From the NCBI GenBank assembly GCA_949317995.1, contig OX439036.1, positions 87,891,920 through 87,955,919 of the forward strand: a stretch of DNA of 64,000 nucleotides. The letters run 5' to 3'. This DNA comes from Acholoe squamosa. Its lineage: Eukaryota > Annelida > Polychaeta > Phyllodocida > Polynoidae. Each line of letters starts with the position of its first letter. Position 1 is the stretch's first letter. A program made the translations under genes and the position numbers. Shown piece by piece: positions 1-8,748 of the stretch. The notes beneath the pieces were generated by a model. That model did no database searches. It saw only the letters and a program-made list of their open reading frames with translations, and was not told the origin of the DNA.

Positions 1-1360
1 TCCTTTCTAAGCAGGGCATAAAGTCCCTGTAGTGTCTGGCCGGTTGCCAATAAGAACAATACCATGGTCCTCCTTATCAATCTATCCAGCATCAGGTCTG
101 CTATCCAACCCAAACTGGTCATGTGTTCTAAAACCTGCATAGGATCCCAAATGGTCTCATATGCCTCCCCTGGGGGTTTTTCAACTCTCACCCCTTTTAG
201 AAATCTAGAGATTTCTGGGTGTTCTCCCAGTGGCATGCCTTCCAGCCAGATAAAGCATGACAAGACCCCAGGTAACAAGAAACGTTAGGTGAACGTTAAT
301 CAACGTTTACTGATGGTAAGTTGGACTAACATTTGTTGAAAAACGTTGTTTCAACATTGATTTTCGGTTTTTAAGAAAACGTTTTTTTATAAATGTTGGT
401 TTAACAGTTAAAGAAGGTTCAGCAGCCAACGTTTTTCTAGATAACCCTTGAATAATGTTGACCAACATTCAGAATGTGGACTCAAAACAACGTTGATTTA
501 ACTGGTTTGAAAAACGTTGATTGAACGTTATTCTATGGTTCCCAAATGACTCACTAGATGGCAGGAATTGTTATGGTAGGACTGGGCTGAATGCTGCACA
601 CAGGTATCTGTCTGATATGTAGCAGAGTGATGATAATATGCTAATTGTATCAACCTTATTATCAAGATCCCATGTCCAGATATATCTTGGTGGAGAAATA
701 CCCATGATTAAACAACAATTGACCCTGCATAATGGTCCATGGTGTAGTAGACACCCTTATTGAAACATTCAAAATTTCTATAACCTGTTCCCATTCTGTC
801 TTCCCTTATTAATCAATATGCTGCTCCTCTCACACATGGGCCACATCATCCTTTTTCAAAAGAGGATTGGTGTACCATTGGAGCATCAAGAGATGAGAGG
901 GAATGTTTCCTATTCTATGAAATATATAAGAAAAGTAAAGAGAAAGTAAATATCCTATGCTAATACGCAGGCATCATAGGGAGGTTGGTTCAAGGTTAAT
1001 CCCAAGTAATTCTAATGCCATTTTGCATGAGAATTCTGGTTAAATCAACGTTTTTTTCAAAATTTATTCAATGTTGTTTTGAGTCCATGAAATGGAGTTA
1101 AGCTGAACCACCTTTGAACGTTTTTTCTACTTGGAAATGACGTTAATTTAACATTAAAATTACATCATTTTGTTACCTGGGACGGACCTTGTTGTATTAA
1201 GGGTACTGTAGCCTGTATCGAAAATGTGCATGAGAAAGTCAATACATTGGTTTAACTGTGGCTTTACCAAATCAATGTCATTTTCCTGCGCGTAATTAGT
1301 CCACTTTTTGGCTGCTGTTTCGTGTGCCGACTTAGTGGACTTTCCTGGGGAGGCTAGCAT
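1..1360 (-). pseudogene. DIRS tyrosine recombinase N-terminal half, interrupted by a 915-bp MITE
   Basis: An ATG at 1360 (minus) opens a 60-codon piece with SAHETAAKKWTNYAQENDID and a helical stretch ending TGYSTLNTTRS, like the core-binding domain of DIRS/Ngaro tyrosine recombinases. The frame stops inside the MITE at 1181 and resumes exactly at 266 with SCFIWLEGMPLGEHPEISRF, then a WDPMQVLEHM stretch and LLATGQTLQGLYALLRK. The last stretch aligns with the box that normally holds the first catalytic arginine (TGQR); here no arginine follows TGQ, which suggests loss of activity even before the insertion. The remaining catalytic residues lie left of the window. In DIRS elements this enzyme would integrate a circular DNA intermediate. 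Confidence 0.8.
267..1181. mobile_element. 915-bp MITE, TIR CCCAGGTAACAA, inserted in the DIRS recombinase
   Basis: Perfect 12-bp terminal inverted repeats CCCAGGTAACAA (267-278) and TTGTTACCTGGG (1170-1181). It is flanked by AC on both sides (265-266 and 1182-1183), a probable 2-bp target duplication; GAC with one unpaired terminal base is the alternative. Both subterminal regions are rich in AACGTT and its variants, while the middle (560-1000) is not. No transposase ORF, so it is non-autonomous. Removing it restores the recombinase frame. Related short copies lie at 2141-2259 and 41619-41743. Superfamily not assigned; 2-bp duplications with CCC-type ends are compatible with some animal CACTA-like elements. 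Confidence 0.85.
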
Positions 1361-1364
1361 GATG

Positions 1365-2138
1365 TTACATGCTCTATCAGTGTAATGGAGGTGTTGTGTC
1401 CATATCCTTCATAGAGTGGGATGGCGATCAGCCTCATCCTGTTTGCCATTGGGAAATCCATTTGTCCTTTGCCCGTCCACCTTATGGAGTTGTCGTTGAC
1501 TAGGAGTATCAGCCTTCTCTGGTACTTTTGTAGCTGTGTTAGCGTTGGGAACCAGGGCTGTGTCCTCCAGTGTGGTGCTATGAGGATTCCCGTTGGTGCT
1601 TCCTGGTTTATCTTCCTCAGGATTCTGCCAATGAGAACAAAGGATGGAAATATTAGGACATTTTTACATGTCCAACTGATAGAGAAAGCATTGATGGCAA
1701 AGGCTAGGTCACAATGGTTCAGAGATACAAAGTTACAGCACACATGGTTTTCTGGTCTATCATGGGCTTACCAAAGGCAGAAAAGATTTTCTCCCTTGTG
1801 GTAAGTGTTAGTGCCCACTCTCCTGAGGTGGAGAAAGCTTTGGAGGCCCTATCTGCATTCACATTTTCATTTGTTGGTACATGAGACAAGTGGAAGGTGA
1901 TGTCCAGGGACCAGGCTTCCCTGAATACACTCTCAGTGACCTCATTGCATGCCCATGAACTGGTGGATCCACCCTTCTTCAGGCAACTAATGGCTGTTGT
2001 ATAGTCTGAGAAGAGATGGATGTGTTTGCCTTTCAGCACCTTCCTGAACTGTATGAAGGTGTAATATACAGCTAAGATCTCTTTGATGTTTATGTATTTC
2101 TTGACTAGTTCTGCACAGAACTCCTCCCTGTAATGGAT
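1365..2138 (-). pseudogene. DIRS RNase H domain and RT-recombinase linker
   Basis: Reading minus from 2138: a segment with EFCAELVKKYINIKEILAVY, then KGKHIHLFSDYTTAISCLKK (DIRS RNase H strand with the SD pair), HLSHVPTNENVNADRASKAF (usual form HxxG..N..AD..SR) and EWALT. A frame break near 1720-1740 leads to a second open stretch (1743 to about 1365) with SFVLIGRILRKINQE and GILIAPHWRTQPWFPTLTQL, a motif typical of the DIRS/Ngaro RNase H C-terminal part. The domain would degrade the RNA strand of the RNA/DNA hybrid during reverse transcription. At least one frameshift separates it from the recombinase. Confidence 0.82.
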
Positions 2139-2140
2139 AT

Positions 2141-2259
2141 CCCAGTTAACAAAAAAAAAACATTATTTAATGCAAAAAAACATGTTTTTAACATTTTAAA
2201 ATGTTTGGCTATGATGAAGAGTCATAGGGAAACATTCCAAAACGTTTTTGTTGACTGGG
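2141..2259. mobile_element. 119-bp MITE, CCCAGTTAACAAAAA ends
   Basis: Terminal inverted repeats CCCAGTTAACAAAAA and TTTTTGTTGACTGGG (one mismatch), flanked by AT on each side (2139-2140 and 2260-2261), a 2-bp target duplication. The interior is A/T-rich with AACGTTTTTG near the right end. It sits between the DIRS RT and RNase H domains. Ends and duplication length match the 915-bp MITE at 267-1181. Confidence 0.85.
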
Positions 2260-2953
2260 ATCATTTTCCATTATGCTGCTAGCCTTCCTACTATACTAGA
2301 GAACTTTCTGATAGGAATTTTGTGCAGGCCTTTCAGTTCCTCTACATCTTTGAGCATTTCAGTGACTTTACTTTGTGGTATTGTGAGGGTTAGGTCTTTG
2401 GTATGGATAACAAAACCTAGGTAATCAATCACTTTTGTTGGTTGTAACTTTTTAAAGTTTATAGTAAACCCTCATGTAGTACTTCCAATGTGTGATTGAC
2501 TGCCTCTGATACTTGTTGAGGTGAGTCTCCATAGATCAATGTGTCATTGATGTAAAACACTAAGTTTACCCCAAAGTTGGATCTAAGGTAGCCCATTAGT
2601 GCTCTCATCACCCTGGTAAAAAGTCTAGGGCCTGGTGAGTAGCCATTGGGCAGGCAGGTGAACCTGTATCTCTGTCCATGGTACTGTAATTAAAAAAGGT
2701 CCCTGTCCCTCAGTTTTACCCCCAAAGCAAAGTATGCTTGCTTAATGTCTACTGACGCACAAAAGCAGTTCTTGGGCAATATTCTTATAACATTCATTGG
2801 ATGATCCATTTTGAAGTGTTTGTATTGTGTGTACTTGTTCAAACTGGATAAGTTTAGAATGGGTCTAAATGATCCATCTGATTTCTGCCTGAGGAACATG
2901 TGTGACACAAATGCCCTGTCAGAGGGGAATGCTTTTTCAATTATATTCAACAT
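2260..2953 (-). pseudogene. DIRS reverse transcriptase core
   Basis: Minus-strand reading gives AFVSHMFLRQKSDGSFRPIL, LNKYTQYKHFKMDH, SVDIKQAYFALGV (first catalytic Asp), then after a frame break YRFTCLPNGYSPGPRLFTRV, VFYINDTLIYGD (YxDD position, here YIND), and DYLGFVIHTKDLTLTIPQSK with SSIVGRL. This order and spacing fit a DIRS/Ty3-type RT. Two frameshifts (near 2690 and 2475) and the D-to-N change mark it as inactive. The N-terminal part is displaced to 3738-3930 by a Penelope insertion. Confidence 0.83.
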
Positions 2954-3737
2954 TTTCTACAAGTCAGTGGCACTGCCATGGGTACCAAATTGGCCCCAGC
3001 ATATGCCAACATTTTCATGGGCTATTTCGAAGACCACTTTGTCTACACATATAAACTTCAACCTTATATGTGGAAACGATACATAGATGACATTTTTATC
3101 ATCTGGACACACAGTGAATGTGAATTAATGAAATTCTAAACGGTTGTCACAATACAATCAAATTTACCCTAGAGCACTCCATCGAGGAAATTAACTTTCT
3201 AGACATCAAGGTCAAAACCAATCAGAGCGGCCCACTAAAAACCACTCTCTACTGCAAACCGACAGACAGCAAATAACTACCTCCTCTATTCTTCGGAACA
3301 CCTGCGTCACGTCCTAAGAGGAATTCCCTATTCTCAGTTCCTCAGAGTACGCAGAATCTGTTCTGAAATAGCTGACTTCCGTGAAAACGCCCTCATGCTT
3401 TACACCCACTTCCTCCGAAGGGGATATCCAAAAAATCCGGTCATCAAATCACTAATCCGAGCAGAATCCCAATCAAGACCAGGTCTCCTAAAAATCAAAG
3501 AAAAAGTCTGACAACTCCATTTTAGGACGTGCCCCCCCAATGCTCCTGCAGGTTGGAGCGGTGTAGAAATAACTGTCCTGAGCTTCATAAAACACTCTGC
3601 CAAATCCTTGGAGGGGATTGATGAAAGAAATCAGGAGGAGAGGAGATGGATGCACCGTCTATGCACCATCACCCCCTCATGGGCTTAATTTACTGGACTA
3701 ACCCACAATGGACCAAACTGGCACTCAATCCGCTTAC
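2948..3737 (+). pseudogene. Penelope-like element fragment: RT palm plus GIY-YIG tail
   Basis: The plus strand reads HFLQVSGTAMGTKLAPAYAN, then KRYIDDIFIIW (3072-3105; YxDD), a stop, then INFLDIKVK, LYCKPTD, another break, and SEHLRHVLRGIPYSQFLRVR. These are the Penelope RT motifs MGT..AP.YAN, YIDD, FLD, KPTD and IPYSQ..R. Downstream, RRWMHRLCTITPS and an out-of-frame GLNLL match the end of the Penelope GIY-YIG region (W..L.T..P.GLN), but the GIY-YIG core is deleted between about 3520 and 3570. At least two frameshifts and two stops. It lies opposite to, and inside, the DIRS RT. Confidence 0.82.
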
Positions 3738-3936
3738 AAAAACTTTTTCAAAAATGTCATTCTATAATAGTTTTTGGATCTGTTCTCCCAAGATTTTATC
3801 TTTTTCCGGGTCAGTACAAGCAGAGTCTGGTATTGAGTCTTGTTTTGGTATGGAATATACATCTATGGGTAGGCCCTTTACCATGTCCAATACCTATTTG
3901 TCAGATGTAAACAACTTCCAACTGTTGGCACACCTG
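3738..3936 (-). pseudogene. DIRS RT N-terminal segment between two insertions
   Basis: The minus strand from about 3930 reads CANSWKLFTSDK, one stop, VLDMVKGLPIDVYSIPKQ and KILGEQIQKLL. This matches the start of DIRS RT (W..LTSD.WVL..V.G followed by the E..L..EI..LL helix). The right side breaks at the I/Nimb LINE and the left side at the Penelope fragment. Its last residues NDIFEKVF resemble NIIEKAF at the left edge of the Penelope fragment (near 2935-2953), indicating a short target-site duplication from that insertion. Confidence 0.8.
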
Positions 3937-3937
3937 G

Positions 3938-4690
3938 ACAGAGCTTCAGGCAGTGGCAATAAACATCACTATCAATGAGCCAATCACCATCTGCTGCATA
4001 TATCTCCCACCCAAAGAGAAGATACTCTACACTGACATAAGCAAAGTGATTCAACAACTTCCCACTCCCTACATCCTCATGGGTGACTTTAATGCCCACA
4101 ACACCATCTGGGGATCCCAAAAATGTGATGAAAGGGGGACAACTATTGAAAGGATACTAGACCGCAAATCATTATGCATCTTCAACAACAAAACACCCAC
4201 ATACCTCCACCCAGCCAGTGGGACCTACAGCTATATAGATCTAACCATAGGTCATCCAAACATCTTTGCCGATTATGGATGGAGTGTTCATGATGATCTT
4301 TGTGGAAGTGATCACTTTCCTATCATCCTAAAAACTCAAAAACATAACAACAACAACCAAAGGAACCCAACATGGAAAATACAAAGAGCTGACTGGGATG
4401 AATTCCAGAAACTCTGTGAAACTTCCTTCCTGCCATGGGAACATGTGGCTGAGAAGAGGGATGCCATCCAATACTTTACAGATACCCTCTTGGAGATAAG
4501 CAAGATGAGCATCCCGATAACATCAAAAGAGCCCTCCAAAAAATCTCGTCCATGGTACGACGACAAATGCAAAGCAGCTCGGAAGGAACGCAAGAGGGCC
4601 CTCAGAAAATTTAACAACAACATAATCCCAGAAAACATGTACAACTTCCTCCAGACAAGGGCGAATCTCTCCCCTTGTCCAAATCCATGA
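3938..4690 (+). pseudogene. LINE ORF2, APE-like endonuclease part (5'-truncated)
   Basis: The frame reads AINITINEPITICCIYLPP, YILMGDFNAHNTIWGS (catalytic GDFN with Asn/His nearby), RGTTIERIL and DLCGSDHFPIIL (the SDH catalytic motif). These are hallmarks of the APE-type endonuclease that nicks target DNA in non-LTR retrotransposons. The N-terminal strand with the catalytic Glu is missing because of the truncation. The first GTG at 3953 is not a real start. The region after 4400 is the basic linker toward RT. The frame shifts by one near 4680. Confidence 0.85.
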
Positions 4691-6193
4691 AAAAGATCTG
4701 GCAAGCAGTAAATAGAATGAAAGGTAAGGCCAACAACCCAACAATACACCACCTGAGAGTTGGGGGCGAACCCAAAAGAACAAAGCAAGAAAAAGCAAAT
4801 GCACTGGCGAACCAATTCCGTAAAACCTTGTCAATTGAAAACTGCAGCCACACATTCCTGAGACATAAAGAAAGAGAATGTACACAAACCCAACTTCTCC
4901 TCAGATAATAAAGAGAACTATAACCTAACTTTTAACATTGGTGAATTGAAACATGCACTGAATGGCTCAAAAGACTCGAGCCCAGGACCGGATGAGATCC
5001 ACTACCAAATGCTGAAACATCTCCCTGCCAATCAACTGAACCTGCTACTGGATATCTTGAATGATATCTGGGTAAATGGGAAATATCCCAGATCTTGGGC
5101 AGAGGCATTGGTCGTACCCATCCCGAAACCAGGAAAAGACCACAGTGAAGCCTGTAACTACAGACCCATAGCAATCACAAGCTGACTTGCCAAAACTATG
5201 GAAAGAATGGTGAACAACCGACTGATGTGGTACCTTGAGTCTAATGATCTCATGAATCCACTTCAGTCAGGATTCCGGAAAAATCGTAGCACGACAGACC
5301 ATCTTGTCAGGTTAGAAAGTTACATCAGAAAGGGATTTGCAAATAATGAACATGTGGTTGCCATCTTCTTCGACCTGGAGAAGGCCTATGACACCACATG
5401 GAAACATGGAATCCTGAAAGACATTCACAAACTAGGGCTCCGTGGAAGGCTTCCCATGTTTGTATCAAAATTTCTTGCCAACAGAGTATTCAGTGTACGC
5501 CTTGGCACTACTCTCTCAGACAGAGTAGAACAAGAAATGGGTGTCCCCCAGGGCTGTGTCCTCTCTGTGACCCTGTTTGGCATAAAGATTAATGAAATAA
5601 CCAAAAACTTACAAAATGACATCAATTGCTCTTTGTATGTGGATGACTTTGTCATTTGCTACAGATCGAGGCATATTCAAACTATTGAAAGAAAGCTTCA
5701 ACAGGCCCTGAACCACCTTGGAACCTGGAGCTGCCAAAACGGCTTCAAGTTCTCACAGACCAAAACCACCTGTGTCCACTTCTGTCGCAGAAGAGGATGT
5801 AGAGAAAAACCAACGCTCCACCTCCAGAACACGGCACTCGAAGTCAAAGAAGAAGTGAAGTTCCTGGGGCTGATATTTGACAGAATACTCAACTTCAAAC
5901 CACACATCGAATACTTGAGGAGGAAATGTCAAAAAGCCATGAATCTCCTGAAAGTGCTTTCCCACACCGACTGGGGTGCCGACAATGAAACATTACTGAT
6001 CTTATACAGGGCCTACATCCAGTCAAGACTAGACTATGGCTCTAGCGTATATGGATCAGCTTGCCCCAGCTACTTGGACAGGTTGAAGCCTATCCAGAAC
6101 CAGGGACTGAGATTATGCCTGGGGCCATTCCGTACATCTCCAGGAAAAAGTCTAGAGGTGGAGGCAAACATCGCCCCCCTTGAGCTTAGGTGA
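4675..6193 (+). pseudogene. LINE ORF2, reverse transcriptase part
   Basis: After a frameshift at about 4680 and a return near 4910-4945, the frame reads SKDSSPGPDEIHYQMLKHLP, VVPIPKPGKD, NYRPIAITS, a TGA at 5183-5185, then GFRKNRSTTDHL, FFDLEKAYDTTW (first catalytic Asp), MGVPQGCVLSVTLFGI, and LYVDDFVICY (YVDD at 5636-5647), followed by NHLGTWSCQNGFKFSQTKT and VKFLGLIFD. All RT blocks are present and recognisable. A second TGA at 6191-6193 interrupts the thumb-to-RNase H linker. Two stops plus two frameshifts imply modest age and no activity. Confidence 0.9.
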
Positions 6194-7311
6194 GAAATGC
6201 TGTCTATGCAGTACGCAGTTAAAGTAAGAGCAAACAAAAGAAACCCAACATATGAGACACTGTTCACCGAAAACAATTCAGTGTACAGGAAAAAACCGAA
6301 CATGACCCAACCATACTCGTACAGAGTAAAAAGACCTATGAAAGCAGCAAAATTAGATGTGATCAAAACCAGGGAGATAAAACCACCCGATAATCCCCCA
6401 TGGCTACAAATGAAACCAAAGATCATCTTCACCCTGTGCAAAAACAAAAAGGCAGAAACAGACTCAGTGACCTTTAAAGATCAACTCCATGGGATAGAAA
6501 AAGACCATAGTGAACACCTGGCGGTGTACACAGATGGTTCTAAGGAGGGTGACAAAGTAGGCTATGGAGTACACACGCCATATGGCAACCTGAAAAGAGG
6601 CCTCCATCCCAAAGCCAGCATTTTCACGGCAGAGGCTAGCGCCTTGCTACATGCTCTAGAATATGCCAGGATATCAACTCACCAGAAATTCATTGCTCTG
6701 TCAGACTCCAAGTCATGCCTTCAAGCAATGAACCAAACAATCCTTTGATACAAGACATCAGGGACAAAACCAACAACCTTGAGAAAGCAAAGAAAGATGT
6801 GGTTTTCTGCTGGCTGCCGAGCCATGTTGGCATAGACGGAAACGAGGCAGCAGATGAAGCGGCAAAGTCAGCACTGAAACTGACACCTCGAGAAGTGCCA
6901 ATCCCACACACAGACCTGACATCAACCATCAAGAAATATGTGAAACTGAAATGGCAAGCTGACTGGAAGAAGCAGCATGAGAACAAGCTACACTCCATTC
7001 AGCCTCAACTGAAAGGAAAGGGTGAAAAAAGAAAACTATCCAGATCAGACGAAGTGAAACTAACACGTCTACGAATTGGCCACACAAAGCTTACACACGA
7101 ACACCATCTGAAACGTGAAGCCCAACCAATGTGCCAACAATGCAAGACTGAACTCACAGTTAAGCATATCTTGCTCAACTGTCGAAGGACTGCAAGCAAC
7201 AGAAGAAAATATCTTAAAAATGCAACAACACTGAAAGCTGTCTTCAACTCAATAGAAACAAAAGAACTCCTGAACTTCCTCAAAGAATCAAACTTATATA
7301 AGTACATATAG
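6194..7311 (+). pseudogene. LINE ORF2, RNase H domain and C-terminal CCHC knuckle
   Basis: HLAVYTDGSKEGDKVGYG (first Asp), FTAEASALLHALEYAR (Glu), FIALSDSKSCLQAM (second Asp) and, after a one-base frameshift near 6745, FCWLPSHVGIDGNEAADEAA (last Asp) supply the four acidic residues of RNase H1-type enzymes. At the C-terminus CQQCKTELTVKHILLNC forms a CX2CX7HX4C knuckle, common after RNase H in this superfamily. The ORF ends at 7311. The enzyme part would remove RNA after first-strand synthesis. Confidence 0.88.
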
Positions 7312-7664
7312 ATCATATATACATATAATTTAAAAAAATTCGAAAAATGGCTGGTCCGTCGGTGTCAGGATAATGTGACCGACCGGGTGATGTGTCTACA
7401 GTTTGCGACATGTTACCTGCGTGAGGCAGCACGATAAAGAGGGGCCTTGAGCCACGATTGGTGTTTCACCGCTACGAGCCGTGTCCCACTGCTACAAGCA
7501 GACTCATAAATATATGCACGCGCGCACACACACCCACCCACTCATATGCGCAAACCCGAGGTAGGCCCGCAGCCTACCATTACTATTGAATAGTTTAAAA
7601 TTCTTGAATGTCCGAGTTCCTCGATGGCCCCCGGACGTAAAACTAAACAAACAAACAAACAAAC
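7312..7664 (+). other. LINE 3' UTR with (AAAC)n tail
   Basis: Non-coding tail of the I/Nimb LINE. It contains GGCTGGTCCGTCGGTGTCAG followed by ATAATGTGACC, a short (CA)-rich stretch at about 7519-7540, and ends in repeated AAAC (7638-7664). The tail marks the 3' end and the plus-strand orientation of the insertion. Confidence 0.8.
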
Positions 7665-7667
7665 ACT

Positions 7668-7748
7668 GCCAGTTCTGAATTTTACTGACTTAGAAAAGTC
7701 AATAGGTAGAGTATTACTTTTAGTTTCTTTTGTGCTAGCCACCTGCAT
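7668..7748 (-). pseudogene. DIRS ORF2 first exon-like segment (start codon region)
   Basis: ATG at 7748-7746 (minus) begins MQVASTKETKSNTLPIDF and runs to KFRTG, where the LINE insertion breaks it. The continuation is at 3930 (CANSWKLFTSDK). The ATG overlaps the end of ORF1: the ORF1 stop TAG is at 7737-7735, inside ORF2 in another frame, giving an ORF1/ORF2 overlap of 14 bases. Such overlaps are common in retroelements and may set the ORF2 level. Confidence 0.65.
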
Positions 7749-8735
7749 TCTGTCGGCCGTAGCCTCTTCCGTCCTGGTTCTGTTTGTCATAGCTGTTGTT
7801 GTGGTGGTGGCGTCTCCCACCGCCCTGGTTGTGTTGGTGGTGGCTGTGTTGTTGTTGGCTCCCTCTGTTGTCTGGGCGCTTCTTGTAGCCTGAGTGGCTC
7901 TGGCCGCCATTGCTCTGGTACCTGCCCCCTTCTTGGTGATGATTGTGCTGGCCGTGGTGGGATGGGTTGTGCGGCCCCTCCCCTGGCCACGTGGGGCGTT
8001 TCCCTGGTCAGGGTTCCTTGACCTGCCAGCGTTGCTATCTATACCATGGGTATAGCTTAGCCTGTTTGAGCCACCTTGAGGTACCTCTCATGCTCTGTAG
8101 GTGTATGTGTAGGGGTATGGTCGTATACCCTGTTCTTCATTGTGAAGGGGTATAAGCGCTGGTACATCATATTCCATCCTGGGTCTCGCTGTCCTGTCCA
8201 CATTGCGCTGGGCCCTGGGGTCGTTAAAGGCTCCCCCATACCTCCTCCTTTTCTCGGCAGATTGCCAGGTATCACCATGCCTAGTCCCCACCCTCCTGGG
8301 TTGGGATCATGTGTCCTCCTGTCGCCCAACCTCCTCCTTGTGGTTGTGCACACTTGGAGGGTTTTGCATGTTACAAGGCCATGCTACCATCGGTCGGCTG
8401 AGAGTAGTTGTGGCTGAACGTTGAGGCTCAGGCTCACTGATAGGCATGTTCCTGTGAGTGGGCTCACTCTGGCTATCTGTAGTTGGTCGGGTATTGTAGC
8501 TTGCTACTTCCCTTGCGTTTTCTTCATCGGATACGTCTTCATATACTGTAATAGACTGCTGGGAGTCTATCACTGGTTCTGTAGAGCCTTCCTCCTGTTG
8601 GGTAGCCCTCACGGATTGTACCAGTGAGTCCTGGATACTGGAGCCCGCCTCCTGAGTGTCCTGCCCCGGGCCCTGGGCATTAGCCCTCCCAGCACCAGGG
8701 GATCCTTGCCCTGGGGGTAGGTGTTCTTGAGGCAC
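7735..8735 (-). pseudogene. DIRS ORF1 (gag-like), low-complexity, frameshifted
   Basis: The C-terminal third reads as a Gln/His/Asn/Gly-rich stretch (for example QQQHSHHQHNQGGGRRHHHN) ending GYGRQNAGG and TAG at 7735. Upstream (8735-8307) another frame is Pro/Gln/Glu/Ser-rich with DSQQSITVYEDVSDEENARE. The frames do not join without at least two shifts between 7950 and 8310. Position directly before ORF2 of the DIRS element, plus disorder-like composition, suggests the gag-like ORF1, which would bind element RNA. No zinc knuckle is visible. The start codon is not identified (8735 is GTG). Confidence 0.6.
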
Positions 8736-8748
8736 GTCTTACATGTTT

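Larger units (their letters stand above)
3937..7664 (+). mobile_element. I/Nimb-type LINE, 5'-truncated, with RNase H and (AAAC)n tail
   Basis: Domain order on the plus strand is APE-type endonuclease, RT, RNase H, CCHC knuckle, 3' UTR, (AAAC)n tail at 7638-7664. RNase H after RT places it in the I superfamily; the RT resembles the Nimb group. It begins inside the endonuclease domain, a normal 5' truncation for target-primed insertion. Flanks ACACCTG on the left (near 3930-3936) and ACACTG on the right (7662-7667) look like a short target duplication with one base lost. Removing the element rejoins the DIRS ORF2 reading FRTG to RCANSWKLFTSDK. Confidence 0.88.

Noticed and set aside
265-1183. 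A TA target duplication (Tc1/mariner) for the 915-bp MITE
   Set aside because: Flanks are AC, not TA, and the related copies have AT and TA, so the duplication is 2 bp without fixed sequence.
1421-1804. 127-codon plus ORF
   Set aside because: It is the antisense shadow of the DIRS RNase H, whose minus-strand frame has clear family motifs.
4336-4885. Long minus-strand ORFs rich in Phe/Leu/Trp, membrane-like
   Set aside because: Antisense shadow of the Lys/Asn-rich linker of the I/Nimb LINE; hydrophobic appearance is a by-product.
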